Below are positions 7,009 to 15,867 of a stretch of 42,010 nt of DNA, in pieces. The notes below the pieces were generated by a model. That model was given only the letters and a program-made list of their open reading frames with translations, did no database searches and was not told the DNA's origin. The stretch is taken from positions 1 to 42,010 of the forward strand of contig JAHCHP010000026.1 of NCBI GenBank assembly GCA_026129765.1. The letters run 5' to 3'. The DNA is from Fimbriimonadia bacterium. Its GTDB lineage: Bacteria; Armatimonadota; Fimbriimonadia; Fimbriimonadales; GBS-DC. How positions within the stretch are numbered: position 1 is the first letter of the stretch; each line of letters opens with the position of its first letter. Made by a program: the position numbers and the translations under genes.

Positions 7009-9674
7009 ATCTCCTCTGCATGGCTGCGAACCACATGCTCCACCGCTTGTTGATACTCATTCGAGCCGATGTCCTCTTCCGTTACGTTGCGCGGAAACAG
7101 CGCGGACTGCAGTTCTTCACGGTTCGCTTGCTGGAGCATCGACTCCAACAACTCACTCGAGTGTTGGGTTTTAAGCGCGCCTAAACGAATCCAATATTCT
7201 TGGAGCGCGCTCGCTCGTTCGACTGCCTCTTGGCGTTCACCGCTAAACCACACGCTCAGCAGCCGGTCAACATATCGCGAAGTCATTTCCGCATAAAGCG
7301 ACTGCGTATAAGGGTCGGGCGCTTTGGGACAGCCGTGAAAAGCGTAGCTGAAAAAGACCGATTGGCGGTAGTTTTCAAAGGCGGAATCACGTTTGCCTTC
7401 TTGCATATCCGCATCGCCCCGGACCCGGTAGACATTCGCGAGCAGCTCATAATTCAGATCGCTGTACGCGCCCGGTATCTCGCTGAGACGGCATGGCAGT
7501 TTTAGGCGTTTTTTGCGTCGTAATTCGCGTGTGGTCAATTCCAGCGCGTCTTGACATGCCGCGCGCGCTTTATCCCATTCCCGCTGGTCTAAGTAAAGAC
7601 CACTCAAGAAATAACGCATCCAGCCCTTGTCGTTTTCGTCGGCAGTGTGCTGATACGCCTCTTGATACCTTTGTTCCGCGGGTTCTGGCTGCTTAAGAAA
7701 ACGATAGGCGTCACCCAGATAATTCGCGGTTAAGGCGCGTATCAGCGTTTGAGTTTCTGAGTTTTCGTCTAAAGGATCCAAACCGCAGAGAGAGCGGATG
7801 GCGATTAAATGCTCCCGAACCAGGTTCCAAGTGTCAGACGAAACCGCGCGTTTTTGTTCATCGGGACCAATGGGATAAAGCCTGTAGAACTCTTTGAGAT
7901 GATGCGCGAAGGAGAGGGCTTCCTCATCCAGGTTGAGCGCGCTAAAACAGTTCAGCAATTCGTCGCAATAAGGATACTTGAGATACCATCCCCACCAATA
8001 AAACGCCGCAAAGAACTCGCTGGCAAACTCGATACGGGCATGGCGCGGGTTTTCAGCGCGGAACAGGTGGTACAGCCACTCCGTGACATTGAGCTGGCGA
8101 AGCGGGTTTTCCAAACCGTACCAGCGCAAGTAGGGTGTTTCGGCATCGCGTTTTTGTTCCAATGTTTCTATCTCTTTTCGAAAATAGTTGCGCGCTTTCG
8201 TGTGCCATTCTTGGCGGTCTAAGTCGCTGTCGATATTGGCATACAAAATCTCCTGAACGGTATCTTGCAGGCGGTAGGCGCGCTTTTTATTCGCGATGAC
8301 ACAGGGTTCTATGAACTCGTAGTTGAGCAGGTGTTCAAAATCGTCTTGGAACGTCCCATGGGGATTACCCATCACGGCGCGAAGCAGTTCTTTAGTAAAC
8401 CAGCGCATGGTGGAAATCGCGCGCAGGATGCCGAGCAGTGAATGACGCCCGCGCGCCTCCAAATGTTCGGTTATATGCGCTAACAACCGACGGCTCAGCT
8501 CGGCGCGGCGGTCTTGATCGTTAGTGAATTGTTCTAATGTGCGTGTTATGGTATCAAAGCCATGCGCGGGGTCTGCTTCGTTGCGCGCGATTTCTAATGC
8601 CAGGCTGAGCGCGAGCGGGTAACCTCGGGTCAAAGCATAGAGACTGGCGCAGAGAGCGGGGTCCGTGATCCCATGCTTGCGCTGGAGATATTCATAGGTA
8701 TCTTCTTGGCTAAAGAACCCTAATAAACGTTGCTCCAAGCGAGCGCTTAGATAGCACTCGGGGTCGTTGCGCTTTACCTCATGCGCCCAATAAGAAGTTG
8801 TGTTTAGAGACCACTGAGATTCCTCGCCCTGCGCGCCAGACTGATATGGTTTCTCTGCCCAACGGAGACGGTTACGCGAAAAGATGACCAAGTGAATTCT
8901 TGTTGAGGTAGAGGCTAACCACTGCGCGAACGTTTGTATAAAGGGATGTTCTTCTTCGTTGAGGGCCTCATACGTATCGATGAACAGAACTGGGGAATAA
9001 TCCAAGTTATACACGCTTTGGTCGATGTCCGCAGCGAGAGCGGATGGCAGTACGTCTTCGTAATCGATAGGCGCAAAAGAACGCAAATGTTCTTTCCATT
9101 CATGGCCAAAACTTGCTTTGAGCCAGCTAACCGCGTCACGGTCGACCCAAGCCTTGTGGGCGCGTTTACCCCATTTGCTGATCAGTTTGGCGGCAGGTCC
9201 GAAGACCGGCACGTCATAGGCGAACTCTAACAGCTCCGCTAACTCTTCCGCCTCTTCCGGCAGCAGATTTTGATTCTCTTGAATTGGTCTGCCGTCATGC
9301 GTCTTTTGCCACCACTGTCCCCATAAGATATCGAACCGGTGGAAGAACATTCCTGGCGCGGCTTCACCCAGAGCGACTCTTATCTCGCGCAACGCGCTGC
9401 CCACATTCGAGGGAGTGTATCCTTTGCGGAAGTTGATTCTTGCGCAGGGGTAGCCTTCGGCTTCACATTGCGCCTGTAGGTAAAGCGACAACCAAGTCTT
9501 ACCCGCGCCGCCAATGCCAAAATAAACCTTGACCGATCTGCTGCTGGTATTCAGGTGATTCATGAATTCAGCGACGATCTCTTCACGCCCCGAAAAGCGT
9601 TCCTCGATCACTTCTGAAGGAACCGAATCCCGGGCATTTCTTCGGCGCTGAGGATCATTATTGGAATCGCGCAT
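6996..9674 (-). CDS. STAND-type P-loop ATPase with helical repeat C-terminus
   Basis: An 892-residue protein when started at the ATG at 9674; a TTG 93 bases upstream would add 31 residues with no sign of conservation. Residues about 20-60 contain RFSGREEIV and the Walker A GIGGAGKT (53-60), and Walker B is VLFIDT (229-234). A sensor-like VIFSRNR follows, and a winged-helix-like stretch lies near 380-450. The C-terminal half (about 560-860) is all helical with TPR-like spacing, for example around the YLGDAYRFLKQPEPAEQRY segment. This order (NTPase then repeats) is that of STAND signalling ATPases, which switch on when the repeats bind a ligand. No effector domain is fused, so the coupled GNAT may serve that role. 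There is no ribosome binding site; see the promoter entry. Confidence 0.8.
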   Translation of the reverse strand: MRDSNNDPQRRRNARDSVPSEVIEERFSGREEIVAEFMNHLNTSSRSVKVYFGIGGAGKTWLSLYLQAQCEAEGYPCARINFRKGYTPSNVGSALREIRVALGEAAPGMFFHRFDILWGQWWQKTHDGRPIQENQNLLPEEAEELAELLEFAYDVPVFGPAAKLISKWGKRAHKAWVDRDAVSWLKASFGHEWKEHLRSFAPIDYEDVLPSALAADIDQSVYNLDYSPVLFIDTYEALNEEEHPFIQTFAQWLASTSTRIHLVIFSRNRLRWAEKPYQSGAQGEESQWSLNTTSYWAHEVKRNDPECYLSARLEQRLLGFFSQEDTYEYLQRKHGITDPALCASLYALTRGYPLALSLALEIARNEADPAHGFDTITRTLEQFTNDQDRRAELSRRLLAHITEHLEARGRHSLLGILRAISTMRWFTKELLRAVMGNPHGTFQDDFEHLLNYEFIEPCVIANKKRAYRLQDTVQEILYANIDSDLDRQEWHTKARNYFRKEIETLEQKRDAETPYLRWYGLENPLRQLNVTEWLYHLFRAENPRHARIEFASEFFAAFYWWGWYLKYPYCDELLNCFSALNLDEEALSFAHHLKEFYRLYPIGPDEQKRAVSSDTWNLVREHLIAIRSLCGLDPLDENSETQTLIRALTANYLGDAYRFLKQPEPAEQRYQEAYQHTADENDKGWMRYFLSGLYLDQREWDKARAACQDALELTTRELRRKKRLKLPCRLSEIPGAYSDLNYELLANVYRVRGDADMQEGKRDSAFENYRQSVFFSYAFHGCPKAPDPYTQSLYAEMTSRYVDRLLSVWFSGERQEAVERASALQEYWIRLGALKTQHSSELLESMLQQANREELQSALFPRNVTEEDIGSNEYQQAVEHVVRSHAEEIWLS

Positions 9675-9681
9675 GATCTTA

Positions 9682-9689
9682 ACTATACC
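9682..9689 (-). promoter_or_regulatory. GGTATAGT -10 box, probable leaderless start of the STAND gene
   Basis: The minus strand carries GGTATAGT ending seven bases before the ATG at 9674. With initiation about seven bases after the -10 box, the transcript would start at or next to the ATG. No Shine-Dalgarno sequence is present. A -35 box is not evident. Confidence 0.55.
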
Positions 9690-9733
9690 TGAAAACGTGG
9701 AGGGCTTTTCGGCATAAAGAAAAGCAGAATGAA

Positions 9734-9791
9734 GGGCAACCCCCACCCCTCGTACTATCACGCCCAATACGACTAAGCACGGAGGTTGCCC
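9734..9791 (-). other. Structured intergenic element, long hairpin
   Basis: On the minus strand an 11-bp outer stem (arms 9781-9791 and 9734-9744, one G-U pair) encloses an inner stem TCGTA/TACGA (9768-9772 with 9750-9754). It lies between the GH5 gene and the STAND gene. There is no U-run directly after the stem, so it is not a clean intrinsic terminator. It could be a structured leader, a processed small RNA or a palindromic repeat. Confidence 0.45.
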
Positions 9792-9834
9792 ACAAAACGT
9801 ATCGCTTCAAGTTCGGGCTTTATGGCTGAGACCT

Positions 9835-10839
9835 TCATCCTTGCTGCAGGAGTTTCAGCATTTCGCGGTCCAGTTTATGTCCTTTCCAATCTTCATACTT
9901 CACATCAGCGCGTTCGCTGTCGATAAAGCCGAATCCGCCCCGGAAGCCCCAGAGCGCCCAGCCCCAGCCTTGCTCTTTCCACATATCCAGCAGGTCTTTC
10001 ATCCAACGCATGACCACTTTATGCGGGGTTTGGTTGAACGCGCCAAATTCGCCCACCATCACGCCGGCTCCTTTTTTCTCCAGTTCTTTCCAGTGCTTGA
10101 ATTGCTTTTCCCACATCAGTTTCTTGTCCCACCGTTCTCCCCATTGCTCTGTGGGATAGTCCGGCACATTCCAAGTATCCGATCCGTTCACCCAACTGGC
10201 TTTGTAATGGGTCAATTGGAAGGGACCATAGCCGCGGGTCGCTTGCGCGACGGGCAAACCGATCAGTTCCTCCGCGGGCGTGTTGCCATAATCTCTGCCG
10301 TCGCAAATAATCAAGCGTTTCGGGTCCGCTTCATGCACCGCTTCTATCGCGCGCGCCATCGCTTTCTTATGGCGTTCGGCATCCACATCGGCAGGCTCGT
10401 TGAGCAGATTAAAGCTGATTTGCGCGTTCGTTTTCCCTTTGTACCGCTTCGCGAAGTGAACCCAGTGCAAAGCAAAGACGCGCTGCGTTTCTTCATCGTC
10501 CCAGAGGCTTTTGGTCTCTTTCGGCGAGTTGACGGTGAATCCCGGTCCGCGATGAAAGTTGAGTTGCACGTGGATGCCATGTTTCTCGCCATATTGAACG
10601 GCTTTGTCTACCTCTTTCAGAGCAGGCTCTTTGAATTTTGTCCAATCGCTCTTTTCGGTCCAAATCCGATAATCCATCGGCAGCCGGACAAAGTTAAATC
10701 CCAACTCTGCAATCCACTCGAAATCGACTTCGTTGAACGGCTTATTTGCCCACTCTTCGTGGAACATCTCTTGCAGGTTGAAGCCGCGCCAGCGCGGCAG
10801 TTTTTTGGCGGTTGCTTCTGGCAGTTTTGACTTTTGCAT
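9835..10839 (-). CDS. Glycoside hydrolase family 5 (cellulase-like), cytoplasmic
   Basis: A 334-residue GH5 enzyme, a retaining TIM-barrel glycosidase acting on beta-linked glucans or mannans; the substrate cannot be told from sequence. The acid/base glutamate is Glu148 in FNLLNEPA and the nucleophile is Glu264 in MVGEFGAF. RGFNLQEMF and FVRLPMDYR near the N-terminus, and the His in LNFHRGPG, are also family marks. There is no signal peptide, so it should act in the cytoplasm on imported oligosaccharides. The start at 10839 has AGGAGG eight bases upstream. It lies 22 bases downstream of the PHP phosphatase and probably shares its mRNA. Confidence 0.9.
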   Translation of the reverse strand: MQKSKLPEATAKKLPRWRGFNLQEMFHEEWANKPFNEVDFEWIAELGFNFVRLPMDYRIWTEKSDWTKFKEPALKEVDKAVQYGEKHGIHVQLNFHRGPGFTVNSPKETKSLWDDEETQRVFALHWVHFAKRYKGKTNAQISFNLLNEPADVDAERHKKAMARAIEAVHEADPKRLIICDGRDYGNTPAEELIGLPVAQATRGYGPFQLTHYKASWVNGSDTWNVPDYPTEQWGERWDKKLMWEKQFKHWKELEKKGAGVMVGEFGAFNQTPHKVVMRWMKDLLDMWKEQGWGWALWGFRGGFGFIDSERADVKYEDWKGHKLDREMLKLLQQG

Positions 10840-10861
10840 AGGAAAAACCTCCTCACATCAA

Positions 10862-11746
10862 TTATAGCCCAATCACACGCTTTTCCAGCGCGCCGCCGCG
10901 TTTTGTGAGGGCAGTTATGGTTGTGATGCCATGTTGCAGCAAGTAAGCGCGCCCTTCCTCTAAAAGGTCGCCCACTTCGGACGGGGAATGACTGTCATCG
11001 CCAAAGCAAAAAGGAACCCCCATTGCATGCGCTTTGATCAGCAGCCAAGGTGCGGGATAGGGGGTTCCTAAGCCTTTTCGGATGCCTGCCAAGTTCAGAT
11101 CTAAAATCGCGCCGCATGCTCGTATCGCCTCTAAGGCGCGTTCGGCAGCGCGCTGGATGGCGGGCGTTTCCACCGATCCGTAAGGCGCAGCGTTTTTGCG
11201 AATGACATCTAAATGTCCCACGACCTCCGGCTTTAAGGCTTGCGCCATATCGGCAACCGTTTCGTAATATTCAATGGCAAGATTTTCCAATCCGCCGCAT
11301 GTCTCAATGGCTTGTTCGTAAGAGTGTAAGCTTCCATCCATCGAGATTTCGCGCACATAATGAACGGAACCAAGCATATAATCAAAGGGATGGTTTTGGC
11401 GGTGGGCAAGCATCAAAATGGGATAGGTTTGTGACGGGATCACCTCAGCCTCGAAACCGAACAGCACTTCGATACGGTCTGAGAATTCGGCTTGTAAAGC
11501 GGGGAGTGTTTGGGTATAGCGTTCAAAGTCGCTTTTGAGTTTTTCGACATCCCACCCCAAGGCGCGTTCATTGTCATAGAGAAAACGTTCCTCTATGCGG
11601 GGCGCATGTTCGCTTACCCCAAACGTAGAATAGCCTGCCTGCACGGCGGCTGAGAGAATCTCGCGCAGCGATCCTGTCGCATGATCGCAGAAATCGCCGC
11701 TATGTCCGCCGTGCAGGGATACTTTCCAAGGAATGGATTGGCTCAT
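10862..11746 (-). CDS. PHP-family histidinol-phosphatase-like hydrolase
   Basis: A 294-residue PHP-domain protein. The opening SLHGGHSGDFCDHATGSL, then FGVSEHAPR, GSVHYV, VVGHLDVI and FGDDSHSP supply the metal-binding His/Asp set of the HisK/HisJ type of histidinol-phosphatase, which removes phosphate from histidinol phosphate in histidine synthesis. No other his gene is nearby, and PHP enzymes have diverse substrates, so the exact reaction is not certain. I start it at 11746, where ATG overlaps the stop of the upstream gene as ATGA; a longer frame to 11788 would run further into that gene. It is followed at 22 bases by the GH5 gene. Confidence 0.85.
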   Translation of the reverse strand: MSQSIPWKVSLHGGHSGDFCDHATGSLREILSAAVQAGYSTFGVSEHAPRIEERFLYDNERALGWDVEKLKSDFERYTQTLPALQAEFSDRIEVLFGFEAEVIPSQTYPILMLAHRQNHPFDYMLGSVHYVREISMDGSLHSYEQAIETCGGLENLAIEYYETVADMAQALKPEVVGHLDVIRKNAAPYGSVETPAIQRAAERALEAIRACGAILDLNLAGIRKGLGTPYPAPWLLIKAHAMGVPFCFGDDSHSPSEVGDLLEEGRAYLLQHGITTITALTKRGGALEKRVIGL

Positions 11747-12210
11747 TTCATGGTCTGTTTGACGGTTACAGACTCCTTCAAAAACCACTTATTGCCCTTT
11801 TTGACAAAGGTGTCTTTGGAGCGCTCAGTCATGCTGAATTTGACGGGTTTGCCGTCCGGTCCCGGCGCTTTTGCGCTCATAGCCCAGTCAATCACGGCGT
11901 TGACGGTGTTGCCTTTTGCGTTGAACTGGACGATCTTGAAACTCATTTTGATGTCCTGCATTTGAGGACCCATCATCTCGGTTTGCTGGAGCCATTCTGC
12001 CTTGCCGAAGCTTTGATTATTCTGGACGAACTTCACGTCGTCGGTCATCATAGCGGCGACCCCCTTGAAATCTTTCTTCACGTAGAGCTGGCACACTTTT
12101 TTGCAAGCGGCTTCGATATCGGCGCGCGTGTTCTGAGCTATCGCGCTGTTTGCGCACAGAGTGAGCGCGACCACCATTGCGCCCAAGAGTCTTAAGCTGT
12201 TTCTCATCAT
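11743..12210 (-). CDS. Exported NTF2/SnoaL-like protein
   Basis: A 155-residue protein with an N-terminal signal peptide (residues 1-25, ending SAIAQ). The rest has the size and pattern of a DUF4440/SnoaL-like fold of the NTF2 superfamily: a first helix ADIEAACKKVCQLYVKKD, then DFKGVAAMMTDDVKFV, and strands ending in KFSMTERSKDTFVKKG and WFLKESV. Such exported single-domain proteins have no assigned function. The start at ATG 12210 is fixed by AGGAGG (12218-12223) seven bases upstream. It heads a likely operon with the PHP and GH5 genes, coupled to the first by ATGA. Confidence 0.75.
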   Translation of the reverse strand: MMRNSLRLLGAMVVALTLCANSAIAQNTRADIEAACKKVCQLYVKKDFKGVAAMMTDDVKFVQNNQSFGKAEWLQQTEMMGPQMQDIKMSFKIVQFNAKGNTVNAVIDWAMSAKAPGPDGKPVKFSMTERSKDTFVKKGNKWFLKESVTVKQTMK

Positions 12211-12283
12211 TATACAACCTCCTATAGTTTTGAGTAGCAAAGAAATGCCTATCGTTTATCTTGGCAAGCCTGCTTTGTTTCTT

Positions 12284-14380
12284 TTATGAAACTTGGGCGG
12301 AGAGCTTGGCTTCGTCTCCCACGCCAGACACATCCAACGTAATCGCGCGCGGCGCCTGCTGTTCCAGTTGAAGCGGCACGTAGGGCGCGACCAGCAGCAG
12401 CATTTCGCGCTCGATAACTCGTTCCAATTCTCTCGCGCCATACTCTTCGCTATAGCCCCGGTCTGCCAACCAGCGGAGCGCGGCATCGGTCAAGGTTAGC
12501 TCTACTCCTCGCTTCCGGTAAATCTCTTGCAACCGCGAATAGACCCGTTCTCGCACCAGCAGATCGATGTTTTCCTGGCTCAGCGGCTCAAAAATGCAAA
12601 TCGCATCGATACGATTGATGAATTCTGGGCTGAACTGTTCCTGGAAAGTATCTTTCCAGTCCTCTAAGGTAGGCACTCCCTTCAAAAAACCCATGACTTT
12701 TTCTGGCTTCAAATTAGAAGTCATGATGATCACGGTATCGCTGAAGGAGACCCTGCGTCCCTGCGCGTCGATGATATAGCCCTCATCGAACAACTGCAGG
12801 AAGAATTTATGCACTTCTGGGTCGGCTTTTTCCACTTCGTCTAACAGCACCACACTGAAAGGGTTCTCTGCGACAAAATCGAGCAGCGGGCTGCCTTGGT
12901 CAAAACCCACATAGCCGAATTCCGCGCCCAAGAGCCTCGCCAGCGTATGAGAACTGTAATATTGATTCATGTCCAGCCGAAGCATCTTTTGGGAAGAGCC
13001 GAACAGATATTCTGACAAGGCGCGCGCGGTTTCGGTTTTCCCGACGCCGGTGGGACCCACAAACAAAAAGACGCCATTGGGACGGCTGGGGCGCAGATCC
13101 AACCGCCGGATTTTGAGCGTGAACACTTTTGCCAGCAGGGAAGTCGCGTCCTCTTGCCCAATGACGCGCTGTTTCAGGTAAGCCTCCAACCCTTCCAAAT
13201 GTTTGAGCATCGATGCTTCGCCCGCGCCGATGGGCAGCCCTGTGACCAGATTTGCGACCTCCCATACTGTTCGCGGCTCTACCACATTTTGCCCTAACAT
13301 GCTGGCGCGTCCTGCCGCTTGATCCATCAGCAAAATGGCTTTGTCGGGGAAGGGGCGATGTTGGATATATTCGTCGGCGATGCCAATGAGTTGCTGCAAG
13401 GTCTCTTCGGGGAACTGAAGATGCTGCATCTCTTCCAAGTGAGTTGCCAGTTGGCGCACGACCTGCAGGCTTTCGTCCGCGCTGAGGGGCTGCACGGGAA
13501 TAGGTTGGAACCGTTTCAGTAAATCGGGCGCGCGCCCCACTTGTTTACGAAACTGCTCGGTGCTGCTGACCGCGCCAATCACCGGCACGCGGCGACTTAC
13601 TAATTCGCTTAAGAGGTGCAGGCGAGCCAAGTCCAATTGGGGGTTTTGGGTCGTGCTGATGAACAGTTCGAACGGTTCTAAATAGAGGATCGCGTTTTCC
13701 TTGACCGACTGTTCAATAAGACCGAGATAGAACCGGGGATCGTCCACGATTTGGGGCAACACATAGACGGGGCGTCCTTTCAATGGCTCAGGCACTTGGT
13801 TGGCTGCCACTCTTTGCGCCAATCCCTGAACTACGGCTCGCCTGCCGGTTCCTTCGATTCCGACCAGGACCGCATAAGGATTCAAAGGACGGCAGAGGGT
13901 TTCGATCAGGCTGTCAATTTCATGGTCTCGCGCCACGACAGCAGGCAGATGTGTTGCTTGGCGAGTGACATTGATTCCCACCTGCTCCAGAAGCGAAGGG
14001 CGAGGCAACAAGGCTGCCGCTTGCGAAGGCGGCGCGCTGGAGGGTTGGACCTCTATGCCGCGTCCCAGCAACAACGCCATGCCGATATGGCGGACATCCA
14101 CAATCTGCAATTCTTCTGCTAAAGTGATCTCCCAGGCGTTTCGAATCACATCCTCCAACATGACCAGACTGGCAGGCGATTCTTCCAACTCTTTTTGGGC
14201 GGCTTCCTGTAATGTTTCAACGTCGAGATCGGATGCGAGCCGTTCTGCCATCATCGCATGCTTGGTTAAAAATGCGATGAGCAGATGACGCTCGTCCGGC
14301 GGCAGCTCGCCCGCGATTCTATGAGCCAACCGGATCAAGTTGCGCGCCGGCAGCGTTAAGGGGATCGATTTCGGTTCCAT
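12284..14380 (-). CDS. Clp-family AAA+ ATPase with a degenerate first ATPase module
   Basis: A 698-residue double-AAA+ protein of the ClpA/ClpC group, protein unfoldases that feed the ClpP protease. Residues 1-120 resemble a Clp N-domain. The second module is intact: Walker A GPTGVGKT (442-449), Walker B VVLLDEVEKAD (510-520) and SPEFINRID with the arginine finger. The first module is changed: Walker A reads GIEGTGRR (174-181), with Arg in place of the Lys-Thr pair, and Walker B reads ILYLEPFE. It probably binds or hydrolyses ATP poorly. There is no middle coiled-coil domain. MGF at 563-565 sits where ClpC has its ClpP-docking VGF loop, so ClpP partnership is plausible. A TTG start at 14407 would add nine residues. 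Confidence 0.85.
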   Translation of the reverse strand: MEPKSIPLTLPARNLIRLAHRIAGELPPDERHLLIAFLTKHAMMAERLASDLDVETLQEAAQKELEESPASLVMLEDVIRNAWEITLAEELQIVDVRHIGMALLLGRGIEVQPSSAPPSQAAALLPRPSLLEQVGINVTRQATHLPAVVARDHEIDSLIETLCRPLNPYAVLVGIEGTGRRAVVQGLAQRVAANQVPEPLKGRPVYVLPQIVDDPRFYLGLIEQSVKENAILYLEPFELFISTTQNPQLDLARLHLLSELVSRRVPVIGAVSSTEQFRKQVGRAPDLLKRFQPIPVQPLSADESLQVVRQLATHLEEMQHLQFPEETLQQLIGIADEYIQHRPFPDKAILLMDQAAGRASMLGQNVVEPRTVWEVANLVTGLPIGAGEASMLKHLEGLEAYLKQRVIGQEDATSLLAKVFTLKIRRLDLRPSRPNGVFLFVGPTGVGKTETARALSEYLFGSSQKMLRLDMNQYYSSHTLARLLGAEFGYVGFDQGSPLLDFVAENPFSVVLLDEVEKADPEVHKFFLQLFDEGYIIDAQGRRVSFSDTVIIMTSNLKPEKVMGFLKGVPTLEDWKDTFQEQFSPEFINRIDAICIFEPLSQENIDLLVRERVYSRLQEIYRKRGVELTLTDAALRWLADRGYSEEYGARELERVIEREMLLLVAPYVPLQLEQQAPRAITLDVSGVGDEAKLSAQVS

Positions 14381-14389
14381 AACTGAATG

Positions 14390-14397
14390 ATTGTACC
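14390..14397 (-). promoter_or_regulatory. GGTACAAT -10 box of the Clp gene
   Basis: The -10 box lies nine bases upstream of the ATG at 14380, with no ribosome binding site between them, so the mRNA probably has little or no leader. It shares an 86-bp divergent intergenic region with the nhaA promoter. Confidence 0.5.
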
Positions 14398-14450
14398 CGT
14401 TATGCAAAGGTTGTTTAAAGGAATTAGGCAGCCTTCACTTTCCTTGATGA

Positions 14451-14458
14451 GGTAAAAT
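14451..14458 (+). promoter_or_regulatory. GGTAAAAT -10 box of nhaA
   Basis: GGTAAAAT ends eight bases before the nhaA ATG, the same box and spacing as other genes in the window. No Shine-Dalgarno sequence is seen. Confidence 0.5.
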
Positions 14459-14466
14459 CATTTCCT

Positions 14467-15834
14467 ATGGCAAACAAGACGAAAGTCAAGTTGAATGCGC
14501 CCTCTGCGCCCATCGATGTTTTCAAGAGACCTTTCCAGCGATTTGCTCAATTCGAATCTTCGGGCGGTATTTTGCTGCTATTCTGCGCGATTGTTGCCAT
14601 GATTTGGGCAAACAGCCCCTTTTCGGACAGTTATTTCGGCTTGTGGCAGACGAAAGTCGGTGTAAACTTCGGTGAATGGATAAGCCTCGAAAAACCCCTT
14701 CTCTTATGGATTAATGACGCCCTGATGGCGATCTTTTTCTTTCTGGTCGGATTAGAAATCAAACGCGAAATTTTGGTGGGCGAATTGGCGACGGCTCGGA
14801 AAGCGGCATTGCCGATTGCAGCCGCTTTGGGTGGTATGGTTGCGCCTGCCTTGTTATACCTCACGCTGAACTTCGGTAAAGAGGGCGCGAAAGGCTGGGG
14901 CGTGCCGATGGCTACCGACATCGCTTTTGCTTTGGGGGTTCTGCAGTTGTTGGGCAAGCGCGTGCCGCTCGCGTTGAAAGTGTTTTTGACGGCGTTGGCG
15001 ATTGTGGATGACTTGGGCGCGGTGTTAGTGATCGCTATTTTCTATACGGCGGATTTGGCGATTAGTTATCTGGGTTACGGCGCATTCGTATTGATTGCCA
15101 TGATAGTCGCGAATTTTATGGGTGTTCGGAATGCGCTGGTTTACTTCTTAATGGGCGGCGTTTTGTGGTACTGCATGCTGAAGTCAGGGGTTCATTCCAC
15201 GTTAGCAGGTGTCTTGGCTGCGATGACCATTCCCGCCAGAGCGCGAATAGATGGTTTGTCTTTCGCGAGTCAGCTGCGCTCTCTGATGGATATCTTCCAC
15301 CGCAACGGGCAGACCAAGGATATGGTGTTGACGGAAGATCAACACGCCGCGGTGGAGTCGATTGAGCATGCGTGTGAGGCGGTTCAGACCCCGCTTCAGC
15401 GTTTGGAACATCAACTGCTGCCTTGGGTCGCATTTGGGATCATGCCGTTGTTTGCTTTCGCGAATGCAGGGCTGCATTTGGGCGGCGACCTGCGTTCAGA
15501 ATTCACGAGTTCTATTAGTCTGGGTATCATCTTGGGGCTTTTTGTTGGCAAGCCTTTGGGAATCACTTTCTTTTCTTGGCTTGTGGTCCGGATCGGTTGG
15601 GCTGAACTACCGCAAGGCGTCACGTGGCGGCATGTGATGGGAGTTGCCAGCCTGGCAGGTATCGGATTTACAATGGCGCTGTTTATCGCGATGCTGGCGT
15701 TCCCCACCCCAGAGAACCTGCAGTATGCGAAGGTAGGTATTCTGACTGCCTCTCTGTTGTCTGGCGCATTAGGTTTTTGGTTGGTTCGCTCCGCGCCCTA
15801 CGAAGCGCTGCTGAAGGTGGAGAAGATTAAGTAA
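14467..15834 (+). CDS. nhaA: Na+/H+ antiporter NhaA
   Basis: A 455-residue NhaA, the inner-membrane antiporter that exports Na+ in exchange for protons and controls internal pH. About 12 membrane segments are visible. The ion-binding aspartates are Asp151 in VPMATDIAFALG and Asp181-Asp182 in ALAIVDDLGAV, matching the E. coli Asp133 and Asp163-164. FFFLVGLEIKRE (90-101) is a family signature. It is longer than E. coli NhaA because of a hydrophilic cytoplasmic segment of about 45 residues near 270-315 and a Lys-rich N-terminal tail. The gene is divergent from the Clp gene. Confidence 0.96.
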   Translation: MANKTKVKLNAPSAPIDVFKRPFQRFAQFESSGGILLLFCAIVAMIWANSPFSDSYFGLWQTKVGVNFGEWISLEKPLLLWINDALMAIFFFLVGLEIKREILVGELATARKAALPIAAALGGMVAPALLYLTLNFGKEGAKGWGVPMATDIAFALGVLQLLGKRVPLALKVFLTALAIVDDLGAVLVIAIFYTADLAISYLGYGAFVLIAMIVANFMGVRNALVYFLMGGVLWYCMLKSGVHSTLAGVLAAMTIPARARIDGLSFASQLRSLMDIFHRNGQTKDMVLTEDQHAAVESIEHACEAVQTPLQRLEHQLLPWVAFGIMPLFAFANAGLHLGGDLRSEFTSSISLGIILGLFVGKPLGITFFSWLVVRIGWAELPQGVTWRHVMGVASLAGIGFTMALFIAMLAFPTPENLQYAKVGILTASLLSGALGFWLVRSAPYEALLKVEKIK

Positions 15835-15867
15835 CCGGGGCGAGGGAATGGCTCTTTGGGGATTGAC

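Noticed and set aside
9841..10830. 329-codon open frame opposite the GH5 gene
   Set aside because: It mirrors GH5 exactly, has no domain match and no ribosome binding site; a shadow of codon bias.
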